Part shown: positions 36,703 to 44,636 of the stretch, piece after piece
Layout of the letters: every line of letters begins with the position of its first letter
Position numbering within the stretch: position 1 is the first letter of the stretch
DNA from: CAWAVN01 sp963825075
GTDB taxonomy: Bacteria > Planctomycetota > Planctomycetia > Planctomycetales > Planctomycetaceae
Reading direction: 5' to 3'
Length of the DNA stretch: 64,000 nt
Assembly: GCA_963825075.1 (NCBI GenBank)
Contig: CAWGRX010000036.1
Location: forward strand, 124,001 to 188,000
The notes under the pieces: generated by a model
Seen by the model: the letters and a program-made list of their open reading frames with translations, nothing else
What the model was told of the DNA's origin: nothing
Databases searched by the model: none
Made by a program: the position numbers and the translations under genes

Positions 36703-37827
36703 GTGTCCCGTTCCGCATTGTACGACCGCCAGAAAGCGTTGGGGGCCGTCTTCACTGAAGACGTAGCCGATTCGATCCGCACGATCGAGTTCGGCCCTGA
36801 AGGGTTTCCCGTGGTCCCGTCGTTTGAGCCGGTCGGCCCCGCTACCGAAGTGGTGCACTTCGGCGATCCGCGGAAGGAATTCCAAGCAGCTAATTCGCGG
36901 GTGGTGGTGTTCGATTTGAGCGGGCGGGGACATCTGGAATTGACCGGAGCCGACCGGCAGAAGTTTTTGAACGGCTTTTGCACAGCGGACATCACGAACC
37001 TCCAGCCCGGCGACGGCCGAGAAGCCTTTGTGACCAACATCAAAGGCAAAGTGATGGGGCATGTGTTCGCGTTCGCCGGGGAGGATTCGCTGTGGTTGGA
37101 AACGGCCGCCGATTCCGTGCAGCCGTTGATGGCCCATTTGTCGCGGTATGTGATTACCGAAGATGTGAATTTCACTCCGCGAAGCGAAGCGGTCGGGGAA
37201 TTCTATCTGCACGGTCCCGAGGCGGGAGAGAAGCTTCACGAGCTAGGGGCCGATGTCTCCGCCCTCTCGGTTTACCGGCATATCAGAACACAAATCGGCG
37301 AAAAGGAAGTCGCGGTCTGCCGGGTGGATTGGCTGAACGCCGCCGGCTATTTGCTAAGGCTCTCCCGCGAAGACATGCCGAGCCTATGGGACCGATTGAT
37401 GTCGGCCGACGTTCGCCCGGCGGGAGTTGCGGTGTTTCATGCCCTGCGAATCCAGGCCCGCTTTCCGCTTGATGGAATCGACATCACCCTAGACAATTTG
37501 GCGCAGGAAGTCGGCCGGACAGAGCAAGCCATCAACTTTCAAAAGGGGTGTTATCTGGGCCAGGAACCGATCGCCCGGATCGATGCGTTGGGCCACGTGA
37601 ACCGCGAATTGCGAAGCATCAAACTGGACGCGGCCCTCGCCCCCGCGCCGGGTTCCGTCGTGAAAGATCATGAGGGCAAAGAAATCGGCCGCGTCACGTC
37701 GTATGCCATGCTGCCTTACGGTAATGTGCCGATTGCCCTGGCGTACCTCCGCCACGAATCTCTCAAACCCGGCACGGAACTTTTGGTGCACTGCGAGGAC
37801 GAAGACGTTCCCGCGAAAGTGCTTTAG
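36703..37827 (+). CDS. ygfZ: YgfZ/GcvT-like folate-binding protein
   Basis: This 374-residue GcvT-fold protein has the YgfZ signature KGCYLGQE (INFQKGCYLGQEPIARID) with the conserved Cys. The N-terminal region resembles GcvT (VVVFDLSGRGHLELTGADRQ). YgfZ proteins act with tetrahydrofolate in repair or synthesis of some Fe-S enzymes. GTG 36703 follows GGAG by 11 bases and fits homologue length. The TAG stop lies inside the end of repeat R1 copy B. True gcvT is separate, at the right edge of the window. Confidence 0.88.
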   Translation: MSRSALYDRQKALGAVFTEDVADSIRTIEFGPEGFPVVPSFEPVGPATEVVHFGDPRKEFQAANSRVVVFDLSGRGHLELTGADRQKFLNGFCTADITNLQPGDGREAFVTNIKGKVMGHVFAFAGEDSLWLETAADSVQPLMAHLSRYVITEDVNFTPRSEAVGEFYLHGPEAGEKLHELGADVSALSVYRHIRTQIGEKEVAVCRVDWLNAAGYLLRLSREDMPSLWDRLMSADVRPAGVAVFHALRIQARFPLDGIDITLDNLAQEVGRTEQAINFQKGCYLGQEPIARIDALGHVNRELRSIKLDAALAPAPGSVVKDHEGKEIGRVTSYAMLPYGNVPIALAYLRHESLKPGTELLVHCEDEDVPAKVL

Positions 37828-37920
37828 GACCGTTCGAGAAATTACTGTCCGGACATCAGCCGGAACGCGCGAGCGTCCGGCGGCTAATAAATGCGACAGT
37901 TATTCTTCGAGTGATCCCTA
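37823..37920. repeat. Inverted-repeat element R1, copy B, between convergent genes
   Basis: This 98-base minimal copy has terminal inverted repeats CTTTAGGACCGTTCGAGAAA (left) and CTAGGGATCACTCGAAGAAT (right, reverse complement). The inner core GTCGCATTTATTAGCCG and stem CCGGACGCTCGCGCGTTCCGG (cited by type) match copies A and C. Its two ends contain the TAG stops of ygfZ (37825-37827) and bamA (37918-37920). Confidence 0.85.
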
Positions 37921-40696
37921 GCGATTTATGCCCATAGAGAAGCTGAAGTTCCGGCGGCGGTCGTCGTCTTGTCGCAGAATGGCATATCCCCAGTCGAAGG
38001 CCAAGGGCACGGGACCAAGTGCGGGAACGCTGACTCTTAGCCCGGCCCCGACCGTTAGGCGGAACTGGTCGAAGGCAATGTTGTTTTGCACGGTCCCGAA
38101 GTCGGTGAACACGACTCCTCGCACGCTCTCGTTGACCAGCATGGGGAACATGTACTGGACCGATCCCAAAGCGAGGAACCGGCCGCCGACGCGCACGTGC
38201 TGTTGGGCCGGCCCGACGCCGCGGAAGTAGAAACCGCGAAAGGTTTGAAAGCCGCCCGCGAAGTAGCGTTCAAAAATCGGCGTATCGTTGCCGGTCAACC
38301 CCCATTGGGTGGTGAGCGACAGAATATGCCGCCCGCCGCCGTCCGGCCGGCTGTGCAGGGTGAAATACTGCGAGCCGTCGAAATCGACGCGGGGAAAATG
38401 AAACTGTCCGAACGCTTGCTCGTAGGCCAGCGCGACGCGGTGCCCTTCGCCAGCCAGAAATGCCGAATCGCGCGTGTCGTTCACGACGGAAAAACGAGCC
38501 GTCGATAACAGGTTGTCTCCCAGCGAATCTTGCAGAATCTGCGGCGTGGGGGTTGTGGGGTTCGTCAAGTTGACATTTTCCAACCGCAACACTCCGGAGA
38601 GGGACCAGAACGGATTGAGCTGCCGGCCGAGGCTGAGCCGGCCGCCTTCCCGGTGTTCGGTCCAATTCTGGTAATAGCGCTGATAGTAAAACCCGCTCGT
38701 GCCCAGACTCCAGTTCGTATCCAGGAAAAATGGATCCGTCCAGTTGATCGTATAGCGGCTGAGTTGGTTGCCCGGAATGGCTTCCAAGCGGAACTGCTGC
38801 CCGCCGCCGCGGAAAGCGGTTCCGTCGATGATGTCTTGAACGCTCCGCGGATAGCGAAACAGGTTGAAGTTTTGCTCGCTGAGCACGATCGAGCCGACCA
38901 CGCCCGCGCTGGAATTGACGCCCACGCCGAACATCAATCGGCCCGTGCGGGCTTCGGTGAGTTGATAAATCACGTCCACTTGCCCTTTGGGATTCGACAG
39001 CGGATCCGGGTTGGGGCTGACGTTGAACAGGGGATTCTGAGGTCCGTAAAACGGCGAGCCGTAACTTTGCCCGCGGATGGTGACCTCTTCGGGGTCGGCC
39101 TCTTGGAGCACGTCGATCACGTCGGGAAACTTGGCCCGGTCTTCCGGTTCGATCAATTTGCTCCAATGCGGAACGACGAAATTGGCTTTCCGCTTTGCAG
39201 GTTTTGGAGGGGCGCTCGAACGCCCCGTGACCGAAGGAATGCCGAACGGTCTGGGCGGGGCAGAATCATCGCTTTGACCGCGCAGGCTCGGCTCGTGTTC
39301 CTCCCCCACGCGAACCAGTTTCACGGCGGGAGCTTGGGGACCTGCTCGCTCGAAGAACCGGGTACCGCCCAGGCGGCGTTTGCTCTTTTCGATGTCGTTG
39401 GCGTTGGCGAGTTCGCCGGGCCGCGTGAGGACCCGGTTGAGGACTACGGTGCGTTTGGTCCGCGGGGTATCGCCCCGGAAGACCACGTCGATTCGGCGAT
39501 AGGTGTAAACCTTGTCTTCGTCGATTTGATAAACCACGTCGCAGACGCCGGGTTCTTCGAGAAACCGGGGCACGGCATCCACCGTGGCGAACAATCGGCC
39601 GAGTTCGCCGTATTTGTCCTTGATGTTGGCCACATCCTGGTTGAGATACCGCCCGTTAAAATGCGCGCCCTGTTTGAGGCCCATCTCGGCCCGCATTTTG
39701 TCTTCCGGGAGCGCGCGGGCTCCGTAAATGTCGATGTTCCGCACCTTGTAGCGCACGCCTTCATCGATGGTGTATTCCACGGTGGCGTGGGCCTGCTCCG
39801 AGGAGAAGGGGACCCAATTCACATGCTTGTAGGTGACGTTCTCTTTGATCTGCACGTCAAAATAGCCCAGGCTGTGGTAATACTGCTTGAGGGCGGTGAT
39901 GTCGTCCTTGAACGTGGTGGGATCGTATTTTCCGCCGAATACCCACAGAATCGCCGTTTTCGTGCGGAGCTTGGTCCTGAGCAGCGGCCCGCTGAAATCA
40001 TCGTTGCCTTGAAATTTCACTCGCGTGACTTTGACCTTGGGGCCTTCCTTGATCGCGAACACCACTTCGCGGTCGTGGCGGGAGCCGCCTTTGGCGAGCC
40101 CGACCGTGGCGAAGGCGAAGCCTTTTTCATGGTAATGGTTTTCGATGGCCTGGGCCGCCTCCCGGTTGGCGGACACGTCGAACGGGCTACCCCGCTTGAG
40201 GCCCGTGATCGCTTCCAAATGTTTCGTCTTGATGGCCTTGTTGCCTTGATAGACCACTTTCTGAAGGATCGGCCGCTCGATGACTTTGAAGATCAGCACC
40301 AGTCCCGCATCCGTTTGGCGGTAGCGGGGTTCCACGCTGAGAAACCAGCGGGTTCCGTACAAGCTGCGCCACGTCCTCGCGAATCTGGTTGCGGTCGGCG
40401 GCCCGGCCGGAACGGGTTTTAATGTACTTGGCGATGGCACTCGCGGGAATCGTCGAATTGCCCTCCACGCGAACGTCCACCAGCGGCTCCGTGAGCGTGC
40501 CGGGCGTGGGAAGCGATTGCTCCAACGGCCGGGCCGGTTCATCGGGCAAAGGGCCGGGTGGCGGGGCGAGCCGATCCGTCAGGCTGTCTTGGGCTTTCAA
40601 GTCCGTAAGCCCCAGGTCCCAGATCAGCAGGCAAACGCACAACAAGGCCCACCGTAGGGACCGCGCCCGGCGCGACGAGTGAGGTGGGAGTTGCAT
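37918..40696 (-). CDS. bamA: Outer-membrane assembly factor BamA (one frameshift near 40366)
   Basis: The main frame carries POTRA repeats (VVYQGNKAIKTKHLEAITGL, VKVTRVKFQGNDDF, YKVRNIDIYGARALPEDKM) and a C-terminal Omp85 barrel ending FDWGYAILRQDDDRRRNFSFSMGI. The signal peptide (LRWALLCVCLLIWDLGLTDL) and first POTRA (VEGNSTIPASAIAKYIKTRSG) lie in the next frame. One base too many near 40366 (CTTGTAC) separates them. The restored length is about 925 residues. A Pro-rich insert of about 110 residues sits between the last POTRA and the barrel region, making it longer than the usual 750-850. The start at 40696 gives the best signal peptide. Confidence 0.88.
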
Positions 40697-41408
40697 GTTG
40701 GCTGGGGTGTTTCGGCTAACACCTGTCATAGCTCGCAGATCCCGCTGAGTTGACCAGGATTGTGTTTCGCACCAGTGTGTTTCGCGCATGAGGAAATGAC
40801 AAAATCTCCGTCGCCCGGCCGGAATCGGCGCTGTCCCGCCCTGTTAAGGTTGGTTTTGTGAATGGAAATTCGATTGATGATGAAGGGAGAAATGCCAAAC
40901 CCCTGTCGGACCCGAACAACAGCCGTGACATCACAACGCCAAACGACGTTGGTCCGTCGAAGAGGAGAGCGGCCGCAGACCGGGAAGGCTTTCGAAAGGA
41001 TTTGTCTTGATGGAGGATCCCGCACATTGACGCGCGGGATCCCAGCAAGCCGGGTAGAAATATCCGATCAGAAGATTCGCCGCAAGAGGAGTTTACGAAT
41101 TGGCGGAGCGAAGAGCGGAGAGCGGAGAGCTGAGTGCTGAGTGCTGAGTGCTGAGTGCTGAGTGCTGAGTGCTGAGTGCTGAGTGCTGAGTGCTGAGTGC
41201 TGAGTGCTGAGTGCTGAGTGCTGAGTGCTGAGTGCCAAGAGCCAATCCAAGTTTCCGGCTCTCCGCCTCGTTCCACTGTGTGGGCTTTGTCCCTCAATAC
41301 AAGTTTCGGAACTATTTAGTGGAAAGTTGACCGCGTGTCGTGGGAACGGTTATCGTGGGGACGTGCGCCTTCGCCCAAAACAATGGCTACATTGATTGAG
41401 GTTCTCTT
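40697..41408. other. Divergent intergenic region with heptamer repeat
   Basis: These 712 bases lie between bamA and the enolase-superfamily gene. Both genes point away, so two promoters should lie here. A 15-copy heptamer array occupies 41130-41234. I see no gene; frames of up to 193 codons come from the repeat and its flanks. Confidence 0.55.
41130..41234. repeat. Heptamer tandem repeat, 15 perfect copies of CTGAGTG
   Basis: 105 bases are made of exactly 15 uninterrupted CTGAGTG units, preceded by GAGCGGAGAG-type purine-rich sequence. A unit of 7 bases shifts frame with each copy number change. It is non-coding here and lies 175 bases upstream of the next gene. Confidence 0.93.
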
Positions 41409-42803
41409 ATGGCCAGAATCCTTCCCAACCGGCTGTCCCGGCGGAGATTTTTGTATTCCGGTTTGACGGGACTGGCCGGGCTGAGTCTGCCTTCGTATTT
41501 CTCCTCGCCGGGGTTTGCGTGGGAATCGGGAAATACCGGCCGGCCTCTGCTGGTGGACAAAATTGAACGAACCACCGTCCGCGTGCCGTTTCGGGAAATT
41601 CCCGATCGGGCGATGAGCCGGGAGATCCCGCATTGGCAATACAGCGAGATTGTGGAAGTCCATCTGAAGAGCGGGCACGTCGGCTTTGGCGAGACGCTTT
41701 TGTTTTACACCTGGGGCGCGACGAGCGATCAAGACGTGGCGAAGGTGCTGGGCAAAAACGCGGCGAGTTGGATGTGGGACGATTCGCTGGGGGCGGGCCT
41801 CCAAATGGCGCTGTTCGATGCCGTCGCGAAAGCGAGCGATGTGCCGATTCATCGCTTGTTGGGACACAAAGTCCACGATACGACGCCTTTGTCCTGGTGG
41901 AATATCGACACCTCCGCCCTAGACATGGCCGCCGAGTGCAAAGAAGCCTATCGGCAGGGATACATGGCTTATAAGACCAAAGGCCGGCCCTGGTTCGATG
42001 TTTATGAGCAACTCGAAAAAGCGACGAAGGTCGTGCCGGAGTCGTTCAAGATCGACATGGATTTTAACGATACGCTGCTGGATGCGGAGCGGGCGATTCC
42101 GATTTTGAAGGACTTGGAAAAGTATCCGCAGGTTGCGATCTACGAGACGCCGATTCCGCAAGGTGACGTGCCGGGCAATCGGAAAATTTGCCAGGCGACC
42201 GGCGTGGCGATTGCCATGCACTACGGCAATCCGCCGGCCGAAGTTGCGATCAAAAATGACGTTTGCGACGGGTTTGTCATCGGTGGGGGAGCGGCCCGCT
42301 GCATGCGGCGGGGACACGTCGCGGCGATGGCCGACATGCCGTTTTGGCTGCAATGGGTGGGGACGGGAATCACGGCGGCGTTCTCACTGCAATTGGGCGG
42401 CGTGTTGAGCCACGCCCGCTGGCCGGCGGTCAACTGCCATCAGCTTTTCACGCATCAAATGCTCGACAAGCCGATTGTGGTGAAAGACGGTTTTGCCAAA
42501 GTGCCAGAAGAACCGGGGTTGGGATATGATCTGGACCGGGCAGCGATCGAAAAATTCCGCGTTCCCAAGCCGCCCCGAAGGCCGGAACCTGCGCGGCTGA
42601 TCGAAACCACCTGGCCCAGCGGCAAGAAAATGTATATCGCGAACACCGGGGAAGTGAACTTCATGCTGACCCACGGCCAACAGGGGAAGATTCCGTTTTA
42701 CGTTCGCGGTGCCAATACCCGCTTGGTCCCCAATGATGACAGCGATCGTTGGAAGAAGCTTTATCAGCAGTCGCGCAAGGAACCGTTTTTCGTCATGGAA
42801 TGA
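41409..42803 (+). CDS. Tat-exported enolase-superfamily (mandelate racemase/MLE-like) protein
   Basis: The N-terminus has a twin-arginine signal (NRLSRRRFLYSGLTGLAGLS). The 464-residue protein has the mandelate racemase/muconate-lactonizing barrel with a Lys segment YKTKGRPWFD and metal-ligand-like segments FKIDMDFND and AIYETPIPQGD, plus a following His-containing IAMHYGNPP. Catalytic export of this superfamily is unusual but recurrent in planctomycetes. The substrate is unknown. GAGG 8 bases before the ATG supports the start. Confidence 0.85.
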   Translation: MARILPNRLSRRRFLYSGLTGLAGLSLPSYFSSPGFAWESGNTGRPLLVDKIERTTVRVPFREIPDRAMSREIPHWQYSEIVEVHLKSGHVGFGETLLFYTWGATSDQDVAKVLGKNAASWMWDDSLGAGLQMALFDAVAKASDVPIHRLLGHKVHDTTPLSWWNIDTSALDMAAECKEAYRQGYMAYKTKGRPWFDVYEQLEKATKVVPESFKIDMDFNDTLLDAERAIPILKDLEKYPQVAIYETPIPQGDVPGNRKICQATGVAIAMHYGNPPAEVAIKNDVCDGFVIGGGAARCMRRGHVAAMADMPFWLQWVGTGITAAFSLQLGGVLSHARWPAVNCHQLFTHQMLDKPIVVKDGFAKVPEEPGLGYDLDRAAIEKFRVPKPPRRPEPARLIETTWPSGKKMYIANTGEVNFMLTHGQQGKIPFYVRGANTRLVPNDDSDRWKKLYQQSRKEPFFVME

Positions 42804-42890
42804 GCGCTCGCTTGCAGATGTACGAGCGGGTGCGGACAATTTGTGGTGGGCGGCCTCGTCAAACACTTCACCACCTTGGGGAGAATCCTC

Positions 42891-44222
42891 ATGCATTCGA
42901 TTCGTTGCATCTTGCTTGTGCTGTTAGTGCCTTCTTTGGTGCTGGCTCAGCCGAAGAAAACCCGCGAGCAGAAAGTCCGCGAGGACCGGGCCAAGGTCGT
43001 GGCGGACGGGTTTTGGATCTATAACGATTTGCCCAAGGCATTCGCGGAAGCCAAGCGGACGAAAAAGCCGCTGCTCGTCGTGCTCCGCTGCATTCCCTGC
43101 GAGGAGTGCGTCAAGCTCGACGATGAACTCGTGGATAAGGACCCCGTCATCCGCCCGTTGTTGGATCAGTTTGTCTGCGTCCGGCAGGTGTCCACCAACG
43201 GCTTGGATTTGAGGACATTTCAGTACGATACGGACCAATCGTTTGCCGTGTTCATGTTGAATGCCGACGGCACGATCTACGGGCGGTTCGGCACGCGGTC
43301 GCACCGCACGGAATGGTTGGAAGACGTGTCGCTTGCAGGCATGGCGAAAGCATTAAAGGGATCGCTCGAACTCCATAAGAATTATCCGAACAACAAACAA
43401 ATGCTCGCGGGCAAGCGCGGCGAGCCTCTGGAAGTTGACTCGCCCGAGAAATATCCCGCGCTCAAAGACAAATACACCAATGCCTTGAACTATCAAGGCA
43501 ACGTGGTGCAGAGCTGCATTCACTGCCATCAGATCGGCGATGCCCAGCGGCAGTTTTACCGCGCGGCCGGGAAACCGCTTCCTGAAAAGCTGCTGTTTCC
43601 CTATCCGCATCCCAAGAGCATCGGCCTGATTCTCGATCCCGAAGAAATGGCCACCGTGAAAAAAGTCACGCCCGGCTCCCCGGCGGCTGCGGCCGGATTC
43701 CAAGCCGGCGATGAGATCAAAATCATGAACGGCCAGCCGCTGTTGTCCATCGCGGACGTGCAATGGGTCCTGCATAACACCGATCCCGCGGGCGAAAGCG
43801 TTCCCGTGGACGTCGAACGCGGCGGCCAGCGCGTGGCGTTGGAACTGGCCCTCAAAAAAGGCTGGCGGCAAGCGGGCGATATTTCCTGGCGGGCGACTTC
43901 GTGGGGCCTCCGCCGGATGGCCACGGGCGGAATGAAATTGGAACCTTTGCCCGCAGAAGACCGCAAACGCCTCGATGTCCCCGAAAATTCTATGGCCATA
44001 TTGGTGAGGCACGTCGGGCAATATGGACCGCATGCCGCCGCCAAGAAAGCCGGCTTTCAACCGGGGGACGTGATCGTCCAATTCGACGGCCGAGACGACC
44101 TGCTCACGGATTCCGCAGTCCTGGCCTACGGCGTCACCCAAAAGAAGCCCGACGACCAGGTGCCGGTGACCATCTTGCGAAACGGCAAAAAGCGAACCCT
44201 CAAACTCCCCATGCAGAAATAG
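42891..44222 (+). CDS. Exported thioredoxin-fold / mono-heme / tandem-PDZ protein
   Basis: This 443-residue protein has a signal peptide (MHSIRCILLVLLVPSLVLAQ). A thioredoxin-like domain follows with CIPCEEC (LLVVLRCIPCEECVKLDDE). A single heme c motif SCIHCH is near residue 205. Two PDZ domains follow: VKKVTPGSPAAAAGFQAGDEI and AKKAGFQPGDVIVQFDGRDD. GGGGAG 8 bases before ATG 42891 sets the start; the frame opens earlier at 42843. Combining redox and heme groups with PDZ suggests a periplasmic quality-control or electron-transfer role, which is inference. Confidence 0.85.
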   Translation: MHSIRCILLVLLVPSLVLAQPKKTREQKVREDRAKVVADGFWIYNDLPKAFAEAKRTKKPLLVVLRCIPCEECVKLDDELVDKDPVIRPLLDQFVCVRQVSTNGLDLRTFQYDTDQSFAVFMLNADGTIYGRFGTRSHRTEWLEDVSLAGMAKALKGSLELHKNYPNNKQMLAGKRGEPLEVDSPEKYPALKDKYTNALNYQGNVVQSCIHCHQIGDAQRQFYRAAGKPLPEKLLFPYPHPKSIGLILDPEEMATVKKVTPGSPAAAAGFQAGDEIKIMNGQPLLSIADVQWVLHNTDPAGESVPVDVERGGQRVALELALKKGWRQAGDISWRATSWGLRRMATGGMKLEPLPAEDRKRLDVPENSMAILVRHVGQYGPHAAAKKAGFQPGDVIVQFDGRDDLLTDSAVLAYGVTQKKPDDQVPVTILRNGKKRTLKLPMQK

Positions 44223-44239
44223 TCGGGCGGTCTCACGGA

Positions 44240-44629
44240 ATGTCCAGTGCCGATCTTGCGGTGGTCCAATATCTCGCATTGGCGAAAATCTCGCAGGCGA
44301 GACAGCAAACGTCGGGCGGCGATCGCTTCTTGGTCCTGGCGGCGGAGGCGGCTTGCCGGGCGGGTTGGCTGGACGTGGCCGAACGGTGCCGGGAACTGGT
44401 TCTTAAGCACAATCCGCATCATCTCATCGGCCGCTGGCCCGCCGTGGCGGATGCGCTGCGCAGTGAAGAGTTCCGGCCGTTTTTCAAACAGCTGGAACGG
44501 TTTTGCAGCGTCGAGCGCGCCGAGTCTCTGTTAAGCGAACTCAACCAGAACATCGTGGAAGAGGAGGATTTGCTGGGCGACCTGGCACGCGAGCAATTGG
44601 CCGATCCGGTGTGGGAGGAGTCGCGGTGA
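44240..44629 (+). CDS. Conserved-looking hypothetical protein
   Basis: This 129-residue protein starts MSSADLAVVQYLALAKIS and is mostly helical, with RFLVLAAEAACRAGWLDVAE, ending in an acidic helix (NIVEEEDLLGDLAREQLADP). The family is not recognised. It starts 17 bases after the PDZ gene and ends 7 bases before the convergent glgE stop. Codon composition matches its neighbours. A longer frame to 43901 overlaps the PDZ gene and is not accepted. Confidence 0.7.
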   Translation: MSSADLAVVQYLALAKISQARQQTSGGDRFLVLAAEAACRAGWLDVAERCRELVLKHNPHHLIGRWPAVADALRSEEFRPFFKQLERFCSVERAESLLSELNQNIVEEEDLLGDLAREQLADPVWEESR

Positions 44630-44636
44630 TCCAAAA

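Noticed and set aside
36703..37827. Annotating the YgfZ protein as GcvT
   Set aside because: It has the KGCYLGQE signature of YgfZ, and a separate GcvT C-terminus is present at the right edge.
38530..40422. 630-codon plus-strand frame opposite bamA
   Set aside because: Antisense to an unambiguous Omp85 gene; composition rich in His, Arg and Gly from reading GC-rich codons backwards, and no domain pattern.
41068..41297. Heptamer array as a CRISPR or as a coding repeat
   Set aside because: Units are contiguous with no spacers, and the 7-base unit gives frame-cycling STQHSAL-type peptides only; best read as a simple tandem repeat.
42843..42890. Upstream start of the thioredoxin/PDZ protein
   Set aside because: The codons before 42891 precede the GGGGAG ribosome site and would bury the signal peptide.
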